Assembly (NCBI GenBank): GCA_036389335.1
Contig: DASVQC010000077.1
Location: forward strand, 1 to 64,000
Direction: 5' to 3'
Length of the DNA: 64,000 bases
From: JAIVGV01 sp036389335
GTDB taxonomy: Bacteria > Acidobacteriota > Blastocatellia > Pyrinomonadales > Pyrinomonadaceae
Shown here: piece after piece, positions 54,774-63,366 of the stretch
How the letters are laid out: each line of letters opens with the position of its first letter
Position numbering within the stretch: the stretch's first letter is position 1
Notes under the pieces: generated by a model
The model's input: the letters and a program-made list of their open reading frames with translations, nothing else
Told to the model about the DNA's origin: nothing
Database searches by the model: none
Made by a program: the position numbers and the translations under genes

Positions 54774-57700
54774 ATGAACTTCCCCCCTCGACGCAGGATC
54801 GCCTCCGTCTCCGTCTTCTCCATCGCGCTCGCGCTCGGTCTCGCGTGGCTGCTCGGCGGCCCGCGCGTCGAGCGCGCCGCGGCGCAAGCGCCGCCCGCGC
54901 CTTTCAGGAATTTCGAAGCGCCGCAGGTGCACCCGCTCGCCATCACGCCCGACGGCACGCGTCTGCTCGCGCTCGACACGCCCGAAGGCCGCCTCTCGGT
55001 CTTCAACCTTTCGCCTTCCGGGCTCACGCTCGCCAAGGAGATCGCGGTCGGCCTGGAGCCCGTCAGCGTCGCCGCGCGCGACGACAACGAGGCGTGGGTC
55101 GTCAACTGGCTCTCCGACTCGGTGAGCGTCGTCGATCTCGCGAGCGGCAACGTCAAGCGCACCTTCGACGTGGGCGACGAGCCGACCGACGTGCTCTTCA
55201 CGAAGAACGGCGCGCTCGCCTTCGTCTGCGTCTCCGGCCTCTCGCAGGTCAAAGTCTTCGCGGGCTCGTCCGACACTCCCGCGCAGACTCTCGTCGTGCG
55301 CGGCAAGCAGCCCCGCTCGCTGGCGCGGGACGCTGGCGGCGACCGCGTCTTCGTCTCCGTCTTCGAGTCGGGCAACCAGACGACCATCGTGCCCGAAGCG
55401 CAGGTGCGCGCGGGCGGGGGCGCGCCGCCCCCTTCGCCGTCGCTCGCGCCGGGGCTCCCCGCGCCGCCCTCGACCGGCTTGATCGTGAAGTGGAACGGCT
55501 CGCAGTGGGCGGACGAGCGCGGCGACGCGCGCTGGTCTAACTTCATCCCCTACACGCTCGCCGACGTGGACATCGCCGTCATCAACGCCGCCGGCGCGCA
55601 GGCCGCGGTCGCCGAAGAGGTGCGCGGCGTGGGCACGAACATCGGCAACGCCGTCTACGATCCCTCCGCCGACCGGCTGCTCGTCCTGAACCTCGAAGCG
55701 CGCAACCAAGTGCGCTTCGAGCCGAACCTGCGCGGTCGCTTCATCTCGAACCGCCTCTCGACCGTCGACTTCAAAACGGGCGCGCGCAACACCGCCGCGC
55801 TCGACCTCAACCCCCACATCAACTTCAGCCAGCCCGCGGGCACGGACGCCGAGCGCGCCAAGTCGCTCGCGCTGCCCGCCGACATCGCGCGCGCCTCGGA
55901 CGGCACGATCTACGTCGCCGCCACCGGCTCGAACCGCGTCGGCGTGCTCTCGCCGGCGGGCGCGGTGCGCGCGCGCGTCGCGGTCGGGCAAGGCCCGACG
56001 GGGCTCGCCCTCGACGAGGCGCGCGGGCTGCTCTACGTCCTCGACCGCTTCGAGAACCGCCTGAGCGTCGTCAACACGCGCACGCGCGCGGAGGTCTCGC
56101 GCGTGCCGCTCGGCTTCAACCCGGAGCCGCAGTTGCTGCGCGACGGTCGCCGCTTCCTCTACGACGCCTCGCTCTCGGCGCACGGCGACGTGTCCTGCGC
56201 GACGTGCCACCTGAACGGGCACCGCGACGGGCTGGCGTGGGACTTGGGCGATCCGCGCGGCGCGCTCCAGAGCTCGGGCGGTTTCGGCCCGCCCCTGCAC
56301 CCGATGAAGGGGCCGATGACGACGCAATCGCTGCGCGGCATCCTCGCGACCGTCGGCCTGCAATCGACCGGGCGGCTGCACTGGCGCGGCGACCGCGCGG
56401 ACCTCTCGGCGTTCAACCCAGCGTTCACGGCGCTGCTCGGCAGCCCGCGCCAGTTGACGACGGGCGAGATGCAGGCGTTCACCGAGTTCGTCCGCTCGCT
56501 CACTTACCCGCCGAACCCGAACGAGAACCTTGATCGGACGATGCCGAACCCGGCGACGGGGCCGAGCGCCGCGCGCGGCCAGCAGCTCTACACGAGCGTG
56601 GCGCTCGACCGCAGCGCCGTCACCTGCAACCTGTGCCACTCGCAGGCGCAGTTCGGCACGGCGACGACCGGGCTCATCATCCCGGCGGCTGAGTTGCAGG
56701 AGACGCAGGACATTAAAGTGCCGCAGATTCGCGGGCTCTACCAGAAGCTCGGTCTGACGCGCGCGGCGGGCGAACAGCTCACCGGCTACGGCTTCGTGCA
56801 CGACGGCTCTTTCGCCACGCTCCTCGACTTCATGCGCTCGCCCATCTTCACCTTCCAGAACGACAACCAGCGGCGCGACATGGTCGAGTTCATGCTCGCC
56901 TTCGACACCGGCACGGCCCCCGCCGTCGGGCTCTCCGTCACCGTCAACGGCGACAACAAGGCTTCCCCGCAGACGCTCGCGCGGCTCGAACTGCTCATGC
57001 AGCAGTGCGCGGGCAGCGCCTGCGATCTCGTCGCGCGCGGCGTGGTGAACAACCAGCGGCGCGGCTTCCTCTTCGTCGGCAACCGCACGTTCCGTCCCGA
57101 CAGGCAGGCCGACGCGAACGTCTCGTTCGAGTCGCTCATACAGGGCGCGGGCGCGAACTCCGAGTTGACCTTCCTCGGCGTGCCGGACGGCGCGGGCCCG
57201 CGCCTCTCCATTGATCGAGACGCCGACGCCGCCCTCGACGGCGACGATCAGGCGGAGGCGTTGAGCATCTCCGGCCAGATCGTCGGCGCGAGCGGCAACC
57301 CGGTCGCGAACGTCACGGTCGCCTTGAGCGGCGCGCAGAGTTTGACCGCGCAGACCGACGCGCAGGGCCGCTACTCGTTCGCGAACCTGCCGGGCGGCGG
57401 CTACACGGTCGCGCCCGCGGGCTCGGCGTTCTCGCCCGCCGCGCAGTCGTTCGGCGGCGAGGCAGGCGCGCTCACGGCGAACTTCGTGCTGCCCTCTGAC
57501 GTGCGGTTCGCCGCCGCGAATTTCACGACGGGCGAGGGCGAGGGCGCGGCGACCATCACGGTCACGCGCGCGGGCGACACTTCGGGCGTGACGGCGGTCG
57601 AGGTGTTCACGGTCGACGATCTGGCGGCGGTGCGCTGCGACGACACGGCGAGCGCGCCGGGCGCGGCCTTCGCGCGCTGCGACTACGCCACGACGGTCGA

Positions 57701-58586
57701 CACGCTGCGCTTCAACGCGGGCGAGACCACGAAGACCGTCAACGTCCCGCTCGTCGACGACGCGCACGCCGAGCCCGACGAGGTCGTGACGATCAGGCTC
57801 GGGGAGGTGACGGGCGGATCGCCCGGCGCGTCGAACACGACGGCGACGCTCACCATCCACGACAACGACTCCGCGCCGGCGGGCGCGAACCCGATCCTCT
57901 CGACGCCGCTCTTCGTCAGGATGCAGTACCTCGACTTCCTCGCCCGCGAGCCCGAAGGCGGCGAGCCGTGGTCGGCGGTGCTGAACAACTGCCCGGCGGG
58001 CGACATCACCTGCGACCGCATCAAGGTCTCGTCCGCCTTCTTCGGCTCGCAGGAGTTCCAGTTGAAGGGGCTCTTCGTCTTTAAGTTCTACAAGGCTTCG
58101 TTCGGGCGGCTCCCGCGCTACGCGGAGATCATCCCGGACATGAGGAGCGTGACGGGCGTCTCGACCGAGGAGGTGACGCAGAAGCGCGACGCCTTCGTCG
58201 CCGCGTGGGTCGAGCGGCCCGAGTTCGTCGCGAAGTACCCGCTCATGCTCTCGGAAGCGGAGTTCGTCGACCGGCTGCTGCAAACCGCGGGCGTGACGCT
58301 CGCCGGGGCGACGACGCGCGACACGCTCGTCGCAGACCTGCTCTCGGGCGCGAAGTCGCGCGCGGGCGTGGTGCGCGCCGTCGTCGAGAGCAACGCCGTC
58401 AACGAGAAGGAGTTCAACTCCGCGTTCGTCGCCATGCAGTACTTCGGCTACTTAAGGCGCGACCCGGAGGAGGGCGGCTACAACGACTGGCTGCGCACCA
58501 TCAACGCCAACCCGGCTGACATCCGCTCGATGGTCAACGGGTTCATGAACTCGGCGGAGTACCGCCTCAGGTTCGGGCAGCAGTGA
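54774..58586 (+). CDS. YVTN propeller + diheme peroxidase + carboxypeptidase-regulatory + Calx-beta + DUF4214 fusion
   Basis: A 1270-residue exported protein. A signal segment (VFSIALALGLAWLLGG) precedes a YVTN-type propeller to about residue 460 (GTRLLALDTPEGRLSVFNLS, EAWVVNWLSDSVSVVDLASG). A diheme cytochrome c peroxidase/MauG-like module follows, with hemes at CATCH (about residue 474) and CNLCH (about 618). Next come a carboxypeptidase-regulatory sandwich (SGQIVGASGNPVANVTVALS, about 830-900) and a Calx-beta domain (NFTTGEGEGAATITVTRAGD, about 905-1040). Two DUF4214-type helical units close the chain (FVRMQYLDFLAREPEGG; FVAMQYFGYLRRDPEEGG). It is probably a surface redox or oxidising enzyme; the substrate is unknown. 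A strong hairpin terminator follows. Confidence 0.9.
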   Translation: MNFPPRRRIASVSVFSIALALGLAWLLGGPRVERAAAQAPPAPFRNFEAPQVHPLAITPDGTRLLALDTPEGRLSVFNLSPSGLTLAKEIAVGLEPVSVAARDDNEAWVVNWLSDSVSVVDLASGNVKRTFDVGDEPTDVLFTKNGALAFVCVSGLSQVKVFAGSSDTPAQTLVVRGKQPRSLARDAGGDRVFVSVFESGNQTTIVPEAQVRAGGGAPPPSPSLAPGLPAPPSTGLIVKWNGSQWADERGDARWSNFIPYTLADVDIAVINAAGAQAAVAEEVRGVGTNIGNAVYDPSADRLLVLNLEARNQVRFEPNLRGRFISNRLSTVDFKTGARNTAALDLNPHINFSQPAGTDAERAKSLALPADIARASDGTIYVAATGSNRVGVLSPAGAVRARVAVGQGPTGLALDEARGLLYVLDRFENRLSVVNTRTRAEVSRVPLGFNPEPQLLRDGRRFLYDASLSAHGDVSCATCHLNGHRDGLAWDLGDPRGALQSSGGFGPPLHPMKGPMTTQSLRGILATVGLQSTGRLHWRGDRADLSAFNPAFTALLGSPRQLTTGEMQAFTEFVRSLTYPPNPNENLDRTMPNPATGPSAARGQQLYTSVALDRSAVTCNLCHSQAQFGTATTGLIIPAAELQETQDIKVPQIRGLYQKLGLTRAAGEQLTGYGFVHDGSFATLLDFMRSPIFTFQNDNQRRDMVEFMLAFDTGTAPAVGLSVTVNGDNKASPQTLARLELLMQQCAGSACDLVARGVVNNQRRGFLFVGNRTFRPDRQADANVSFESLIQGAGANSELTFLGVPDGAGPRLSIDRDADAALDGDDQAEALSISGQIVGASGNPVANVTVALSGAQSLTAQTDAQGRYSFANLPGGGYTVAPAGSAFSPAAQSFGGEAGALTANFVLPSDVRFAAANFTTGEGEGAATITVTRAGDTSGVTAVEVFTVDDLAAVRCDDTASAPGAAFARCDYATTVDTLRFNAGETTKTVNVPLVDDAHAEPDEVVTIRLGEVTGGSPGASNTTATLTIHDNDSAPAGANPILSTPLFVRMQYLDFLAREPEGGEPWSAVLNNCPAGDITCDRIKVSSAFFGSQEFQLKGLFVFKFYKASFGRLPRYAEIIPDMRSVTGVSTEEVTQKRDAFVAAWVERPEFVAKYPLMLSEAEFVDRLLQTAGVTLAGATTRDTLVADLLSGAKSRAGVVRAVVESNAVNEKEFNSAFVAMQYFGYLRRDPEEGGYNDWLRTINANPADIRSMVNGFMNSAEYRLRFGQQ

Positions 58587-58607
58587 GGGGGCAGGCGGGC
58601 CGTGCCG

Positions 58608-58637
58608 GAGAGGCGGGGGCGCGGGCCCCCGCCTCTC
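58608..58637. terminator. Hairpin terminator between convergent genes
   Basis: A 12-bp stem GAGAGGCGGGGG / CCCCCGCCTCTC with a 6-nt loop, followed by TATTT on the plus strand. It lies between the fusion gene (ends 58586) and the DUF4380-type gene (ends 58641, minus). Confidence 0.72.
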
Positions 58638-58640
58638 TAT

Positions 58641-59561
58641 TTAAGCCTGTAGTTGCGTGCGGGGCAGGACGGGGGCGAGCGCGGCTTCGAGCGCGTCGTC
58701 CGTCGCGCCCGCGTCGAAGTCGGGGAAGAGCGTCCAGCGCTCGACGTGCTCGACCGTCTCTTCGGGTTCGAGCCGGCGCAGCGGCGAGAGCGATTCAAGC
58801 TCGATGAACGATCCGGCGGTGAAGCACTCGACGTTGCAGCCGTAGTCCGGGTAGATCGCGCCCTCTTCGTAGGAGAACCGTTTGACGAAGAGCGCGCCCG
58901 CGCGCGCGTACGCCGCCCAGCCCTGCTTGTCCATCAGGCCGATCTTCTGCTGCTCGTCGTTCGCCGGGTCGGTGCGCAGGCGGATGAACTTGCGCCCGAG
59001 CGTGAGCCGCGCGTCGGTCAAGTCCGTGTAGTGCCAGACGACGAGCGGGCGCGCGGGCAGCACGTAGTTGCCCCACGAGCGGTAGGGCTCCTGCGGCAGG
59101 ATGGCCTCGCCGCCCTCGCCGTTCATAATCGTCAACCCCCACAGCGCGAACTCGACCGCCCACAGGTTCCGATTCCTGATCCGGTGGCGCACCGTGACGC
59201 CGCTCCCCTCCCGGTCGAGCGCGACGATCATCTCCTTCTTCAAGCCCGTGTGCGGCTCCGTGCGCGCCGTGAGGCAGACGCCCGTCTCGCCGCTGAACTC
59301 GAAATCGACGGGCGCGCTGTCGGGCGCGTAAGAGCGCGGGTTCACTTCGGGTGCGGTCCAGAGCCGGTGCCCGCCCCACGGCTTCCAGTCGCCGAGCGAG
59401 GTGGTGACGACCGCGTCGGGCGCTTCGCCGAAGACGTTCTCGCCGCCGCGCAGGTTGTAGCCGACGACGCGCGGCCCCACGTCGGTCGCGACCGTGACCT
59501 CGACCGTCCCGTTCGACAGCCGGTAGCAGTTCGGCAGACCGAGACACGAAACTTTTTCCAC
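58641..59561 (-). CDS. DUF4380-type, mutarotase-fold protein
   Basis: A 306-residue protein starting at GTG 59561 with GAGGAG nine bases upstream. It is entirely beta-rich, opening CYRLSNGTVEVTVATDVGPR and VVGYNLRGGENVF, then WGGHRLWTAPEVNPRSYAPD, then YDG-like VVWHYTDLTDARLTLG. The end IELESLSPLRRLEPEETVEH matches galactose-mutarotase-like folds such as DUF4380, where the last strand carries glutamate. No catalytic claim is made. The cytoplasmic location follows from the lack of a signal peptide. The gene is alone on its strand. Confidence 0.75.
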   Translation of the reverse strand: MEKVSCLGLPNCYRLSNGTVEVTVATDVGPRVVGYNLRGGENVFGEAPDAVVTTSLGDWKPWGGHRLWTAPEVNPRSYAPDSAPVDFEFSGETGVCLTARTEPHTGLKKEMIVALDREGSGVTVRHRIRNRNLWAVEFALWGLTIMNGEGGEAILPQEPYRSWGNYVLPARPLVVWHYTDLTDARLTLGRKFIRLRTDPANDEQQKIGLMDKQGWAAYARAGALFVKRFSYEEGAIYPDYGCNVECFTAGSFIELESLSPLRRLEPEETVEHVERWTLFPDFDAGATDDALEAALAPVLPRTQLQA

Positions 59562-59627
59562 TTCCCACGCTCCTCGCTCAGTTGAAACTCTTATGACCGT
59601 CTCGTCGAGTGTAAAGGAAACTCTGGT

Positions 59628-59724
59628 TCACCGCGGAGGCGCGGAGGAATCGCCGAGTTAACGCGGAGGAAAACCATTCAACTCTCCGCGCCCCCTCCGC
59701 GCCCCCTCCGCGCCTCCGCGGTGG
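59628..59724. repeat. Intergenic hairpin repeat, GGCGCAGAG/GCGGAG family
   Basis: TTCACCGCGGAGGCGCGGAG on the left is complementary to CTCCGCGCCTCCGCGGTG on the right, with inner ACGCGGAGGAAAACC and CTCCGCGCCCCCTCCGCG. It fills the divergent intergenic region between the DUF4380-type gene and the gene at 59879; the rest of that 317-bp gap shows no gene. Confidence 0.85.
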
Positions 59725-59878
59725 GCCCGAATCTCCTTCTCCAACGCCCGGCGCGAAAACCGCCCGCGCGCGCCAATCGTAAATGCAGGCGGTTGGTATT
59801 TTGATTGCGGCGCGGTTCGTTTTCTGTTATTCGCTCACGCGCCCCGCAAAGTTTTCCGTGAAGGACGAGAAAAAAGCG

Positions 59879-60559
59879 ATGCCCCCACGCCGAGCCTTCT
59901 CGCGCTTCGCCCTGCGCGCCCTCGCCGCGCTCGCCGCCGCGCTCGCCGCCCTCGGCGGCTGGGTGGCCTACGATCTCTCCCGCGCGCACACGACCGATCT
60001 GCGCCGCTTCGACGCCGACGAGGTGGCGCGCCTCGAAACCGCGATGTGGCGCTCCTACTACTCGCGCGAGCGCGTGAAGCTCTACGCGGAGCTGGGCGAG
60101 CTGCTGCGCGAGCAGTACGGCTTCACCTACTGGAAGTCGCAGGAGGTCGCCTACCACGCCGCGCGCGCCGCCTTCGTCTTCAAGGACGGGCGCGGGCGCG
60201 CCGACTACGAGCGCGCGCTGCCCGACCTCGTCGCCTTCTACGGCGCGATCCGCGAGGCGAGCGGCTCGGACTTCGACGCGCGGCGCGCCGCCGAACTCGA
60301 ACTCGAATGGTGGATCGTCCACCGCGAGAGGGAGCGCCGCCCCGCGGGCGATCTCGAACGCGCGCTCGCCGCGCTCGCCGCCGAAATCTACCACGTCCCC
60401 GCCGAGCGCCTCTCGGAGCACGCGCGCCTGCGCGCCGACGCCATGCGCATCCGCGACGACAAAGCCGCGTCGGGCGGCGTCACCGAAGCGGACTGGGCGC
60501 GCATCGACGCCCTGCTCCACGCCTCGTGGCAGTCGCTCCTGCGCGCGGTCAATTCTTAA
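59879..60559 (+). CDS. Hypothetical membrane-anchored helical protein
   Basis: A 226-residue protein from ATG 59879 (MPPRRAFSRF). One N-terminal membrane segment (ALRALAALAAALAALGGWVAY) is followed by a helical periplasmic domain: TTDLRRFDADEVARLETAMW, RSYYSRERVKLYAELGELL, then YGFTYWKSQEVAYHAARAAF and LELEWWIVHRERERRPAGDL. The family is not recognised; the Arg/Trp-rich helices with WRSYYSR and EWWIVHRE motifs look conserved-type. Its TAA stop lies inside a 24-bp tandem repeat (60554-60601). Confidence 0.65.
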   Translation: MPPRRAFSRFALRALAALAAALAALGGWVAYDLSRAHTTDLRRFDADEVARLETAMWRSYYSRERVKLYAELGELLREQYGFTYWKSQEVAYHAARAAFVFKDGRGRADYERALPDLVAFYGAIREASGSDFDARRAAELELEWWIVHRERERRPAGDLERALAALAAEIYHVPAERLSEHARLRADAMRIRDDKAASGGVTEADWARIDALLHASWQSLLRAVNS

Positions 60560-60601
60560 ACGTCCGCGGCGCGAAAATCTTAAACGTCCGCGGCGCGAAA
60601 A
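60554..60601. repeat. Two tandem 24-bp repeats overlapping a stop codon
   Basis: The unit begins TCTTAAACGTCCGCGGCGCG and ends AAAA. Two exact copies are back to back (60554-60577, 60578-60601). The first supplies the TAA stop of the preceding gene. Confidence 0.9.
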
Positions 60602-60604
60602 GAT

Positions 60605-60679
60605 GTCTCACGCGAAGGCGCTGTGGACGCTAAGAGGGATCGCACACCCTTTTTGCGTATTCGCGCCTTCGCGTGAGAC
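60605..60679. repeat. Intergenic hairpin with GTCTCACGCGAAGGCGC arms
   Basis: A perfect 17-bp inverted repeat (60605-60621 and 60663-60679) encloses about 40 bp. It resembles the TCTCACGCGAAGGCGC-type dispersed repeats and lies just upstream of the DUF2071 gene. Confidence 0.85.
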
Positions 60680-60716
60680 TATTCCCCCAACCAAACTCGA
60701 TCAGCGGGGAAGAAAA

Positions 60717-61457
60717 ATGTCTTCAGAAGAGACCATCGACCGCCTCTCGATCCGCGAGCGGCCCGACACCATGCCCATCATGCGGCAGACGTGGGGCAAG
60801 CTCCTCTTCATGCACTGGAAGCTGCCCGCCGAGACCCTGCGCGCGCGCGTCCCCGAACGGCTTGAGATCGACACCTTCGAGGGCGACGCCTGGATCGCCC
60901 TCACGCCGTTCACCGTCTGGGGCATGCGCGCGAGTTTTTTGCCCGCCATCCCCGGCTTCAGCGAGATGCACGAGCTGAACGTCCGCACTTACGTCCATTA
61001 CAAGGGCACGCCCGGCGTCTACTTCTTCTCGCTCGACGCTTCGAGCGCGCTCGCCGTGATGGGCGCGCGCACCTTCTTCCTCGTCCCCTACTTCACCGCC
61101 GAGATGTCGCTCAAGCAGGACGGGCAGAAGATCGTCTACCACTCGCGCCGCACGCACGCCGACTCACCCGCGGCGCATTTCGACGCGACGTGGAAGATCG
61201 GCGACGAGATGGGCGAGAGTGTCTCCGGCTCGCTCGAATTCTTCCTCACCGAGCGTTACTGCTTCTTCACCGTGAGCGGCGAGAGCGTCTACCGCTGCCG
61301 CATCCACCACGCGCCGTGGCAGTTGCGCGGGGCCGAACTCGCCGCGCACAAGTCTTCGATGATCGAGTCGCACGGGATGCAGACGCCGCGGCGCAAGCCG
61401 CTCCTGCACTACTCCGAAGAGCTGACCGTGGACGTGTGGACGCTGGAAAAAGTGTGA
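60717..61457 (+). CDS. DUF2071 (YqjF-like) protein
   Basis: A 246-residue protein starting at ATG 60717 with GGGGA six bases upstream. The family hallmarks are MRQTWGKLLFMHWKLPAETL near the N-terminus, then RVPERLEIDTFEGDAWIALT, VRTYVHYKGTPGVYFFSLDA and, near the end, IHHAPWQLRGAEL. DUF2071 proteins adopt an acetoacetate-decarboxylase-like fold; the activity is unknown. No signal peptide, so cytoplasmic. A hairpin repeat lies directly upstream and the tRNA-Leu gene downstream. Confidence 0.88.
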   Translation: MSSEETIDRLSIRERPDTMPIMRQTWGKLLFMHWKLPAETLRARVPERLEIDTFEGDAWIALTPFTVWGMRASFLPAIPGFSEMHELNVRTYVHYKGTPGVYFFSLDASSALAVMGARTFFLVPYFTAEMSLKQDGQKIVYHSRRTHADSPAAHFDATWKIGDEMGESVSGSLEFFLTERYCFFTVSGESVYRCRIHHAPWQLRGAELAAHKSSMIESHGMQTPRRKPLLHYSEELTVDVWTLEKV

Positions 61458-61573
61458 GCCGCGGCGCGCGCCGCGCCGAAGCCGTCGCCGCGCCGCGCGC
61501 CCGCGCCCGCCGCTTTGGTCACTCGCTAGACTTTCCCGCGACCATCCTTTAACCTTCCGGTTTCGTAACGCGC

Positions 61574-61655
61574 GCCGGGGTGGCGTAATCGGCAGCCGCG
61601 CAGGTCTTAGAAGCCTGTGCCGAAAGGCGTGCGGGTTCGAGTCCCGCCCCCGGCA
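61574..61655 (+). tRNA. tRNA-Leu (TAG anticodon)
   Basis: A complete type II tRNA of 82 nt: acceptor GCCGGGG paired with CCCCGGC, D-arm with GGCAGCCGC, anticodon loop CTTAGAA (TAG), long variable arm TGCCGAAAGGCGT, T-arm GTTCGAGTC, discriminator A. CCA is not encoded (TTA follows). Confidence 0.96.
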
Positions 61656-61676
61656 TTAAGTACGGAGTCGTCCGTC

Positions 61677-61768
61677 GTCCGTTGTCCGTGGTCAGTTGTT
61701 TAAGTCTCTGCCTCGGCGACGCGCCGCGCGCCGGGAGCACGACGGACAACTGACCACGGACAACGGAC
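61677..61768. repeat. Intergenic hairpin, GTCCGTTGTCCGTGG type
   Basis: A perfect 23-bp inverted repeat (61677-61699 and 61746-61768), arms built of 7-8-nt units GTCCGTT / GTCCGTG / GTCAGTT, encloses a GC-rich centre. It lies between tRNA-Leu and trigger factor. Confidence 0.9.
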
Positions 61769-61792
61769 AGTCTTTATCCCGAAGGTACATCT

Positions 61793-63211
61793 ATGAAAAC
61801 CGAACTGATCGACCACTCGCAGACGCGCAAGGAATTGAAGATCGAGATCGAGGCGGCGGAGGTGCGCGCCGAGTACGACCGCGTGAGCCAGACCTACGCG
61901 GCGCAGGCGAGCGTGCCCGGCTTCCGCAAGGGGCGCGCGCCCGTCGCCGTCATCCGCACCCGCTTCAAGAACGAGATCCGCGGCGAGGTGGTGCAGAACC
62001 TCGTCCCGCGCGCCGTCAACGACGCGATCAGCGAGCGCGGCCTGTACGTGCTCGGCGAGCCGGAGATTCATCTTGAGCCGGGCGAGGGGCTGGAGAAGAT
62101 GGGCGACGCGCCCGTCGAAGTCCACGCGCACGTCGAGGTGATGCCCGAGGTCGCGCTCGGCGACTACAAGGGGTTGGAGGTCGGGCGGCGCGTGCGCCCC
62201 GTGACGGACGAGACCGTCGAGCGGATGCTCGAAGACCTGCGCGAGCAGTCGGCCTCGCTACAGCCCGTCGAGGATCGCGGGGCCGAGGCGGGCGACACGG
62301 TGACGGTCAACTTCGTCGGCAAGTACGTCGATCTGCCCGACGAGGAAGATGTCAACGTCGACGACGTGGACGTGGTGCTCGGCGGCGAGGGCGTGCTGCA
62401 GGACTTCACGGAGCATCTCACGGGCACGCGCCCCGACGACGTGAAGACCTTCCGCGTGAAGTACCCCGCAGACTTCTCGTCGGAGGGGCTCGCGGGCAAG
62501 GAGATCGAGTACACGGCGACGGTGACGGCGGTGCGCCGCAAGGAGCTGCCCGAGGCGGACGACGAGTGGGCGAAGAGCTTCGGCGAGGGGATCGACTCGG
62601 TGGCGGCCTTGCGCGCGAAGATGCGCGAGCAGTTGACCGAGCGAGCGCGCATGGAGTCGGATCACCGCCTGCGCGGCGAGCTGATGCGGAAGCTGACGGG
62701 CGCGCACGAGTTCGAGCTGCCCGACACGCTCGTCGAATACCAGTCGCGCCAGTTGTTGGAGTCGACCGTGCGCGACATGATGCAGCGGGGCATGGACCCG
62801 CGCAGCGCCGAGGTGGACTGGGAGGGGATGCGGGACGCCTTCCGCGCGCGCGCCGAGGAGGATCTGCGCGGCACCCTGCTGCTCGAACGCATCGCCAACG
62901 CCGAGAACATCGAGGCCACGGACGAGGAGATCAATCAGGAGATCGAGTCGTTCGCGGCGGCGACGCGGCAGACGCCGGAGCAGGTGAGAGCCGCCTTGAC
63001 AAAGCAGGGGGGCGAACGTAGCATCGCCGACAGGTTGCGCCACCGCAGGGCGCTCGATCTGCTCGTTGAAAGCGCGCGCGTGAGCGACGAAGAGTGGCGC
63101 GAGGACGAACTCCCGAGCGCACCCGCCGCCGCGCCCGAGGACGCGCAGCCGGGCGGGCCGGCTCCGACCGGGGCGGCGACCGCGTCGCCGCAGGGCGAGG
63201 GCCAGAGTTGA
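61793..63211 (+). CDS. tig: Trigger factor (ribosome-associated chaperone/prolyl isomerase)
   Basis: A 472-residue protein. The N-terminal ribosome-binding domain has the signature VPGFRKGRAPVAVIRTRFKN (about residues 41-60). A FKBP-type PPIase domain follows (about 155-245: GDTVTVNFVGKYVDLPDEED, GLAGKEIEYTATVTAVRRKE). The C-terminal helical arm-and-cradle domain comes next (FELPDTLVEYQSRQLLESTV, ATDEEINQEIESFAAATRQT) with an acidic/Pro tail. It holds nascent chains at the ribosome exit. ATG 61793 has GAAGG 7 bases upstream. It precedes clpP by 155 bp, the usual tig-clpP order; clpX would be expected next, beyond the window. Confidence 0.96.
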   Translation: MKTELIDHSQTRKELKIEIEAAEVRAEYDRVSQTYAAQASVPGFRKGRAPVAVIRTRFKNEIRGEVVQNLVPRAVNDAISERGLYVLGEPEIHLEPGEGLEKMGDAPVEVHAHVEVMPEVALGDYKGLEVGRRVRPVTDETVERMLEDLREQSASLQPVEDRGAEAGDTVTVNFVGKYVDLPDEEDVNVDDVDVVLGGEGVLQDFTEHLTGTRPDDVKTFRVKYPADFSSEGLAGKEIEYTATVTAVRRKELPEADDEWAKSFGEGIDSVAALRAKMREQLTERARMESDHRLRGELMRKLTGAHEFELPDTLVEYQSRQLLESTVRDMMQRGMDPRSAEVDWEGMRDAFRARAEEDLRGTLLLERIANAENIEATDEEINQEIESFAAATRQTPEQVRAALTKQGGERSIADRLRHRRALDLLVESARVSDEEWREDELPSAPAAAPEDAQPGGPAPTGAATASPQGEGQS

Positions 63212-63270
63212 CGCGCGCGCGGCGCGGGCGGTTACAATTTAAGCAGCACAGTCCGACGAGAGACTGCGAC

Positions 63271-63309
63271 TGAAATCTCAAATTTGAAAGTTTGGATTTG
63301 AAATCTCAG
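63271..63309. repeat. TGAAATCTCA direct repeat between tig and clpP
   Basis: TGAAATCTCA occurs at both ends (63271 and 63299 region), with AATTTGAAAG and TTTGGATTTG between. It is an AT-rich short-period element, a further repeat family in the window. Confidence 0.6.
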
Positions 63310-63366
63310 GCGCGGTCTCTTCGCACATGAGTCCGGCAGTCAGGTCGTTGACGGGGGGGAGTGGTC

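Noticed and set aside
54750..58283. Giant antisense ORF (about 1177 codons, minus strand)
   Set aside because: It is an Arg/Glu/Ala-rich shadow of the fusion gene on the plus strand, caused by GC-rich third codon positions.
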